This document shows, piece by piece, positions 57,588 through 64,000 of a stretch of DNA of 64,000 nt. Position 1 is the stretch's first letter. The number at the start of each line of letters is the position of its first letter. Under the pieces are notes generated by a model, which saw only the letters and a list, made by a program, of their open reading frames with translations, had not been told where the DNA came from and searched no databases. A program made the position numbers and the translations under genes. This stretch comes from Stomoxys calcitrans. Taxonomy: Eukaryota; Arthropoda; Insecta; Diptera; Muscidae. The DNA is taken from contig NC_081556.1 in the NCBI RefSeq assembly GCF_963082655.1, forward strand, positions 2,046,001-2,110,000. The letters are read 5' to 3'.

Positions 57588-59224
57588 CAGCGGTCAAAAA
57601 AAGTATTCATCATTAGCAAAATTGATAATAAATTCACTTATTTTGGGTAATTGAAGAAAATTTAAAGTAAACAAATAATGCAGTTTTATGCAATAGTTTT
57701 TTTTCGTAATATGTTTTAAAATAAATTCAAAAAATAAATTTAATTAGCGCAAAAAATGCAATTTTATATAATAACACCAAAAACAGAACAAAAAAAGTAT
57801 TCATCATTGATGTGCTATCATCAAAGTCAAATTCAAATATTATTTGGGAATCCCCCTTTTCTGTTTTATTTAGTAAAGGAGGCTTTGTCCTTGACAGCAA
57901 ATATTTAATTTCATTGAAAATATAGTTTTTGTCAAAATGGGTCGTAAGCAAAACGAGGTTTCTGATGAGGTAAAAGTTTTGATAATAAAACACCACAGGA
58001 ATGGTTTAACTCAAAAAACTATCAGTGAAATATTAAATAGACCACGATCTACTATACAATCCATCATCAGAAAGTGGACAGAAACGAAAACTGTTGACAA
58101 TAAACCAAGATCTGGTCGACCAAAAGCACTTTCAGTTGGAGATGTGCGTTGGCTAGTGCGGCAAGTTCAGAAAACTCCGAAGACAAATGCGACCATTCTT
58201 CGTAAAAACACTATGGAATATTTAGGGAAGGAAGTTACTACACAAACAATTCGAAATACACTCAAAAGGCATAGTTACAGAGGAAGAACTGCACGTAAGA
58301 AGCCCTTTATAAATAAAATAAACCGAGTGAAAAGGCTAAACTTCGCAAAAATGTATGTAAAACAGCCCGAATCATTTTGGAAAACAGTCATTTTTGCAGA
58401 CGAGAGCAAGTTTAATCTTTTTGGGTGCGATGGAAAGGTCATAGTGTACAGAAAACCAAATACAGAGCTTGAAGAACGAAACACAGTTGCTACTGTAAAA
58501 CATGGTGGAGGTGGTTTAATGGTTTGGGGGTGTATGGCGGCTTCAGGAGCGGGAAATCTTGAAATTATTAATGGAGTAATGGATCATAAGTATTACATTG
58601 ACATTTTAAAGAGGAATTTAAAAGATAGTGCTGTAAAACTTGGGCTTGGTAATAACTTTCAATATTATCAAGATAATGACCCCAAACATTCTGCTTTAAA
58701 TACCAAGATGTGGATGCTGTATAACTGCCCCAAAGTCATTAAAACTCCTCCTCAAAGTCCCGACTTGAACCCAATTGAACATCTTTGGGAACATCTCGAA
58801 CGCAAATTGAGAACGCGCAATTTTTCGAGCAAGAGTCAAATGCAACAGGTGATAATGGAGGAATGGACTAATATAGACCAAAATATAACCGCTAAATTAG
58901 TCCAATCGATGTCAAACCGTTTAAAAGAAGTTATAAGACGCGGTGGTCGAATAACAAATTATTAATTTTTTTAAATTATGTTATTTATTTTTTTGTTTTT
59001 TTGCAATGATGAATACTTTTTTTGTATAATTTTTTGTGTTCAGCTGTAAAATGGCCCTTTTTGTTCCAATAAATACTATTTTTTCTTTAAAAACAATGAA
59101 ATTGTGTACATATATATCACACAAGCACTACTGCATCATTAGTTTAATATGTTTTTATTCCAATTGTCTTTTGTAGACTTATTAAAAAAAAACATTGAAT
59201 GATGAATACTTTTTTTGACCGCTG
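57588..59224 (+). mobile_element. Complete Tc1-like transposon with IR/DR ends, 1637 bp
   Basis: Ends begin CAGCGGTCAAAAAAAGTATT and match perfectly for 27 bp (57588-57614; 59198-59224), flanked by TA (57586-57587, 59225-59226). A 20-bp core CAAAAAAAGTATTCATCATT recurs inside each end: 57595/57789 on the left, and inverted at 59005/59198 on the right, spaced 194 and 193 bp. This is the inverted-repeat/direct-repeat arrangement known from Sleeping Beauty, Minos and the fly Paris and S elements. Perfect ends and an intact ORF suggest a recent insertion. Confidence 0.95.
57937..58965 (+). CDS. Tc1-like DD34E transposase, intact, 342 aa
   Basis: It cuts and pastes its own element by binding the terminal repeats. 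Residues 1-110 form a bipartite paired-like DNA-binding domain: a helix-turn-helix ('NGLTQKTISEILNRPRSTIQ'), a GRPR-like linker ('KPRSGRPKAL') and a second helical part, with a basic stretch ('RGRTARKKP') as a possible nuclear signal. Catalytic acids sit in 'VIFADESKF', 'YYQDNDPKHS' and 'SPDLNPIEHLWEH', and exactly 34 residues separate the second Asp from the Glu. A glycine-rich 'KHGGGGLMVWGCMAASG' box is present. The length is normal for the family (about 340), with no stop or frameshift. Activity is plausible but unproven. Confidence 0.95.
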   Translation: MGRKQNEVSDEVKVLIIKHHRNGLTQKTISEILNRPRSTIQSIIRKWTETKTVDNKPRSGRPKALSVGDVRWLVRQVQKTPKTNATILRKNTMEYLGKEVTTQTIRNTLKRHSYRGRTARKKPFINKINRVKRLNFAKMYVKQPESFWKTVIFADESKFNLFGCDGKVIVYRKPNTELEERNTVATVKHGGGGLMVWGCMAASGAGNLEIINGVMDHKYYIDILKRNLKDSAVKLGLGNNFQYYQDNDPKHSALNTKMWMLYNCPKVIKTPPQSPDLNPIEHLWEHLERKLRTRNFSSKSQMQQVIMEEWTNIDQNITAKLVQSMSNRLKEVIRRGGRITNY

Positions 59225-59226
59225 TA

Positions 59227-61330
59227 TGTAAATATAAAATTTTTAAATATTTCAAATAAAAAAAAGCATTTTTTTTTAATAAATGTTATATATCGCTTTT
59301 GTAACACAAGAGAAAAACTGACACTTTCCTTGGGGCATAACAAAATCATTATATCTAATGAGTGCTAGACAAGTGATAATAATAACTGCTGTTACCTGGC
59401 CTACCCTAAACTAAAGATGTTGGGCTATTACGGATTTCTGTGTTAATGTTTTGTCTGCTGCTGCTGCTGGGAAGTTTGAAGATTACGTTGAATAACGCAG
59501 CACGATGTCATTATTTAACACCTTTTTCCCGAACGAATGGAAATCACAAGTGGCATTTTCAGTGTCATTGCTATCGATAGTAACAACAACAACCATAATA
59601 AACTACCAATCACAAACACATAAACTTTGGGCAAGTTCAATCGTATCACTGCGCCTGTGTGTGTGTGTTTGTAAGCGCACACCATGTGCTTCATGAATGC
59701 GACTGTTCAACAGCTACAACAACAAAGACAAGAAGAAAACGAAAGTGAAAGTATTGAACCAAACAAAGTGTGTTTTAGATTTTTTTCTCTCTCATTCCAT
59801 TGTATCTCGTTTCCCATTGCCATTCATTGTTGTTTTGGTTGTTGTTGTTGTTGTAGTCCCATCAGTCTGCACTATTATTGCATTATACAGAACACCCATC
59901 GTCGTCGCCCAACGTCGACGTCATCGGCATGTGAGGCTTCGGGGGGCATGGCATAGCCACATTCAAAACACCGAAACGGGTTTTGTTGTAACTTTTATAC
60001 ATGAAGTTAATGCATAAATATTACATGATTTATAAATGGCCTTTCTTTCAATTGGAATGACAATACTGCTGCCTTCAGAGTTGCCAACTACAAACGGGAA
60101 ATTTGTGGGATCGGTGAATTTGGGGGAACATGTAAAAAGGGGAAAATGTCAACTTCAACAGAGTAAAATAAGTAGTAAGGACCTAAGTCAGACAAAGCCC
60201 ATTAACACGTCAAGCTGTCTATCAAAAACATTATTATAGGATGCAAATAAATTATTCTTAAGCGATTGTCAGAATATGCATTTTGCACTATAGTAAGGTA
60301 CAGGGTACAGTAGACAACGGATATAAGAAATTCCAAAAAAAAAAATCAATTTTTTTATATGCGATTTTTCCCATTCAAAATTATTGCATATAAGAAACTA
60401 GTTTCTTCTACAGATACATACAGATAGGTATACGCATTTTTTTATTTGTAATGCGTGTCCATATTTCTACGTAGGGTTCCAAGTAATGTGCAAATGTGTG
60501 AAAATTTATAAATTGTCCAAATAGATGACGTGTTTGTCTAAACCGGGATATGACGGCGGTTTTTCAAACCATTAAAAATTGGGGTTTTAAGCCGGAGAAA
60601 TGACTTTTTGAATGAATTTTTCATACCGTTGAAATGCCCGATTTTTTAAACATATTAAATGACCAGTGTTTAAAACCGAAGCAACGACCGTTTCAAAATT
60701 ATTGGTCCCTAGGTATGGCTTGCCCACATAAAAATCTACGGCCGAGTGGATAGTTAGGGGACCGGTCGCTAGTCACTGAAAACCGTTTAAATCGCCAGTT
60801 TGGGACCGGTCCTAAGTCCTGCAGGATGCTCTACGAATATCTACATAACAAGTGACTTTTGGCCCGCATATGTGTTTCTTTACTTTTTTATGGAGTTGTT
60901 GTCAAACCAATGTCCAGATGCATTCATACCGATTTCTTATCTTTAAATGTTCTAATAGAAAATTTTTCGAAGTGAAGTTTTCACCTCGATGTTCTGAAAA
61001 TATTTCTTGTAGACGTTTTTTGCGATGGAAAATTTTTCTTTAAAAGGTTTTTTTCTTAAGCCTAGTACTAACATTATTCTCAGCGAGAATGTCTATTAAA
61101 TTATTGCGAAATCCCACGGACTCTATTCTATGCCAGAACACAAACGAAAGTCAAACAATTACACACAAAAAAGACAACAGCATTAAGGCTGAGTTGATTG
61201 GCATTTCGTGAGTATTTAGTTACATTTGCAATTTATTGAAACGAAATTTATACTGGCTCAGCGTCATGACGCTACTATTTCGCTAAGGAACTCAGTACCA
61301 CTTTTACGGAATGTGTTCAAACTTTCTTTG
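59227..61330. other. Unique DNA, no gene recognised
   Basis: CTG repeats lie near 59458-59470 and GTTGTT near 59827-59850. The ORFs 59684-59956 and 59697-60017 overlap these low-complexity runs and show no known domain. Positions 60330-60420 contain an A/T-rich diverged inverted pair ('ATATAAGAAA'). Confidence 0.4.
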
Positions 61331-61332
61331 TC

Positions 61333-61937
61333 ACCATTTTTATATCCACCACCATAGGATTGGGGTATACTAATCTATTCATTCCGTTTCTAACATCTCG
61401 AAATATTGATCTAGACACCATAAAGTATATATATCCTTGATCGATATCCTGAGTCGATCTATCCATAGCCGTCCGTCCGTCTGTCGAAATCACGATAGTG
61501 GCCGAATGCATAAAGCTAGCCGATTGAAATTTTGCATAAATACTAATATAATATTGATGTAGGTCGTTGGGGATTGCAAATGGGCAATATCCCGATTTGA
61601 TTTCCGCCACAATTTTTGATGATTTAGCTGAAATTTTGCACATAGTGTAATGTTATGAATTCCAATAACTGTGCCCAGTACCTTTCAAATTGGTCAAGAA
61701 CTTTATATAGCTATCATATAAACCGATTTGACTTCTTGAGCCCCCGGAAGCCTCAACTTTCATCCGATTTGGCTGAAATTTTGACCATAGTGTTCTGTTT
61801 TGTCTGTCAACAACTGTGCTAAGTATGGTCCAAATCGGTCTATAACCAGACATAGCTCTCATATTTTAGCAGAATCCATGGTGTTGGGTTCCCAAAATTC
61901 GTCCCTGCCTAACTTAGCACGCTTTTACTTGTTTTGT
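61333..61937 (-). repeat. Modular repeat B, complete short copy (reverse)
   Basis: It starts 'TTTATATCCACCACCATAGG', contains 'GTCCGTCCGTCTGTCG', then modules 'ATAAACCGATTTGACTTC' and 'CTGTGCTAAGTATGGTCC', and ends 'CTTAGCACGCTTTTACTTG', the palindromic-end terminus in reverse ('GGGTTCCCAAAATTCG'). Confidence 0.8.
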
Positions 61938-63940
61938 AATGCTTAGTGACAGCTGTTCGGGCGAAAACTTAAATGCTGTACTGTAATACACAATTCTGTG
62001 GAATAGGCCCTGGTTTGTATGACGGTTATATCCAAAAATTAACCATATTCCACATTATTAAATTTCAGCGAAATATGGCCATAAATAAGAGTTTAAAGGC
62101 TTAAAATTTTTTTCTCTGAAATTACATGAAATAAATGAAGAATTGAAGTAGCAGAAATTTGTTCAAAGCTAGTATTTAAACTTTTTTATATACTGCTCTA
62201 TAGTTAGCTATGTTATCTTATAATTAGCCCTTCCTCACTAGCATGGGGGTGTTCACGTAATAAACACTCCTTCATCAGACATTAATAATACACAGCCGGC
62301 CTTTTTCTCCATTAGCATTTCATCTTTTTCAAACCAAACAACGTAGTATGAGATTTTAGCTTTTAATTTTCTCAGAGTGTATAAATAAAAAAAGCATTAA
62401 TTAAGGGCACTTTGCAAAACCAAAGTGATTGTTTTTAAAGTACAAAACAAAAACTTTTTGTGGTTTACAAAATTTTACTTGGCATGTTCGTTGTGTTTAT
62501 CTTGAGATTTGATGACACAAGAAAATTAAAACAAAGACTGCAAATTAAAACTTTTCACGGGATTTGGTAAATGGGGTGCCTTGCACCACATCATCCCCAC
62601 TAAAGGCAATTGAGTCATGTTTTCTTTTGTTGAACGCAACCTGCTCTCCATTATCCATTTCAATTTACGTCCATGTCCAAAGTTCGCATTTGTGCATGTG
62701 CTAATGGGTGTTTACCTTTTTTTGCATGGCTTGGTAGCTCTTGTCAAAGAAAAATGCCAAGAAACTGAAAAGCTTTTGCAAAACTCAGCTCAAATCAACA
62801 CCACAAAACAAGTTTGTCGACCAAGTTTGGGGGGAAAAACTCGTTGAGAAAGGGCTTACCAAAACACATGGTCCCCATGGTAAGTATTAAACAGAAAGTG
62901 AAACCTTTACACAAAACGACATGGAATTTAATAAAAAAAAAATCCTTTAAAAGATCAAAAATATAACTTAAAATGTGTGTAACTTCTTAACTTGTGGTTC
63001 ATATATGTCACATTTTCATTTAAAAATTGGCAAAAAATCATATTGACATGCAAAAATCTTAAAACTTTCATAGTTCCTTTAAAAATAAGCTGAGCTATTT
63101 ATTGCCTATACAGCAACTTAGTAACCAATAACTTGTTGACTGCTATAGTTTAATCAAAAAGCTCTCAGAATTTCAATGCGTAATAATTAACATAACTTTC
63201 CAATTATGAAAGAAAGAATGGAAGAACAAACATTCCATACATAATAAAATGACTAGAATACTAATTAATTTCATGGGAATTGCGGAAAGAATTGTTTGAG
63301 TATCGGCATATAACATAAAACGAGTAGCAGGTAGTCGAATCAATCAAGTTAGACACGATTATATATGAAAAAGCATTGAATAATAAAACTTCTGTGAAGC
63401 ATATATATTTACATTTAAAACCTTATGAAATTGTCAAATAAATTCTAAAAGTGAGAATTTTGCAAAAAATATTTTCTAATTAAATAAAAAAATAAGATTT
63501 TAAATGTAAGCTATCACCATAAAATTATTGCTGATGAAATTTCATGGGCTTCTGTAAAAATATGCTCTTAAATATTAGTATTCGAGATTTGGGGCTAATT
63601 AACTGGCACAATAAACACATATTTGAAATAAGGGGTTCCCCATTTTCACATTAAGATTTCAAATTTAGATATATGGTTTCCAACTTGCAATTAGTTCAGG
63701 TCTATTGAAATCGTGTTTGGTTTTTGTAAAATTTTTCTGTTGCTATTAAAAAAATTGTAAATAAATCTAATAAAAACGCAAATACACGGAAACTGATAAG
63801 CGTTATTGTCAAACGTGACCTAATTGAGATGTTGACTTAAATTTTATAGATTAATCGATTAGAATAAAAAATATAATCATGTGTTTTTATTTTCAATGTA
63901 TTGATAATCTATTAATGAAGAATAACCAATAAACTAAACA
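61938..63940. other. Unique AT-rich DNA, no gene recognised
   Basis: A short repeat B-like piece lies at 62020-62100. The + ORF 62617-62847 (76 codons, MFSFVERNLLSIIHF) has a hydrophobic middle but no family match. Confidence 0.4.
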
Positions 63941-64000
63941 AAAAGCAAGTAAAAATGTGTAAAGTTCAGCCGGGCCGAATCTTGGGAACCTACCATAATG
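63941..64000 (+). repeat. Modular repeat B, start of a copy cut by the window end
   Basis: 'AAGTAAAAATGTGTAAAG' then TTCAGCCGGGCCGAATCTTG and 'GGAACCTACCATAATG' is the family's palindromic terminus. Confidence 0.75.

Noticed and set aside
59684..60017. Two overlapping + ORFs of 90 and 106 codons
   Set aside because: Their openness depends on CAA/GTT repeats and they show no domain.

Overview
This looks like a euchromatic but transposon-rich stretch of a higher fly genome, most likely a calyptrate (house-fly or stable-fly type). The genes have short introns with GT/AG borders, the intergenic DNA is AT-rich, and the core promoter is of the Drosophila Inr+DPE type. The interspersed repeats (a 'TTCGGCCGGGCCGAA'-ended modular family, a tRNA-headed SINE, RTE, CR1/Jockey-like and LOA/I-like non-LTR relics, mariner/Tc1 elements) have the mix I associate with muscid flies. 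The species call is inference.

Gene content is sparse, and everything confidently coding is on the + strand. (1) 4581-10005: eight 3' exons of the fly member of the NDNF family (Drosophila nord), a secreted fibronectin-III-type protein. Its 5' exons, including the signal peptide, are not found here. Its last intron (6836-9812) is filled with a modular repeat and a retrotransposon scrap. (2) 23948-26122: a three-exon class A (rhodopsin-like) seven-transmembrane receptor of about 658 aa with DRY and NPLLY motifs, a long third loop and a poly-cysteine run in the tail. (3) About 32287-32874: a probable non-coding first exon of a further + strand gene, with a full-consensus Inr and DPE, GAGA-like tracts upstream and a clean splice donor. 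Its coding exons are not recognisable in the window. (4) 57937-58965: an intact Tc1-like DD34E transposase inside a complete 1.64-kb element with TA target duplication and IR/DR ends.

The rest is layered repeat. 0.75-3.8 kb: modular repeat A with a nested mariner MITE and a SINE. 11.6-14.7 kb: repeat B, a 29-bp satellite and a retrotransposon RNase H relic. 15.5-17.8 kb: 18-bp and 14-bp minisatellites. 18-23.5 kb: repeat A, RTE, MITE and SINE scraps, and a 153-bp array. 26.2-29.1 kb: repeat A split by a SINE, then a second 29-bp satellite. 30.8-36.8 kb: SINEs, a mariner relic and 264-bp repeats. 38.2-44.7 kb: non-LTR and RTE relics, a deleted transposon and two MITEs. 46-56.6 kb: repeat B copies, nested non-LTR elements and deleted transposons. 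57.6-59.2 kb: the Tc1 element. 59.2-64 kb: mostly unique AT-rich DNA with one repeat B.

I found no operon, CRISPR array, tRNA or rRNA gene. I see no clearly new biological system. The best leads are the intact IR/DR Tc1 element, the orphan promoter, an in-frame 75-nt intron in the receptor's second extracellular loop, a MITE family with TWA target duplications, two satellites sharing a 29-bp architecture, and a perfect 35-bp hairpin.
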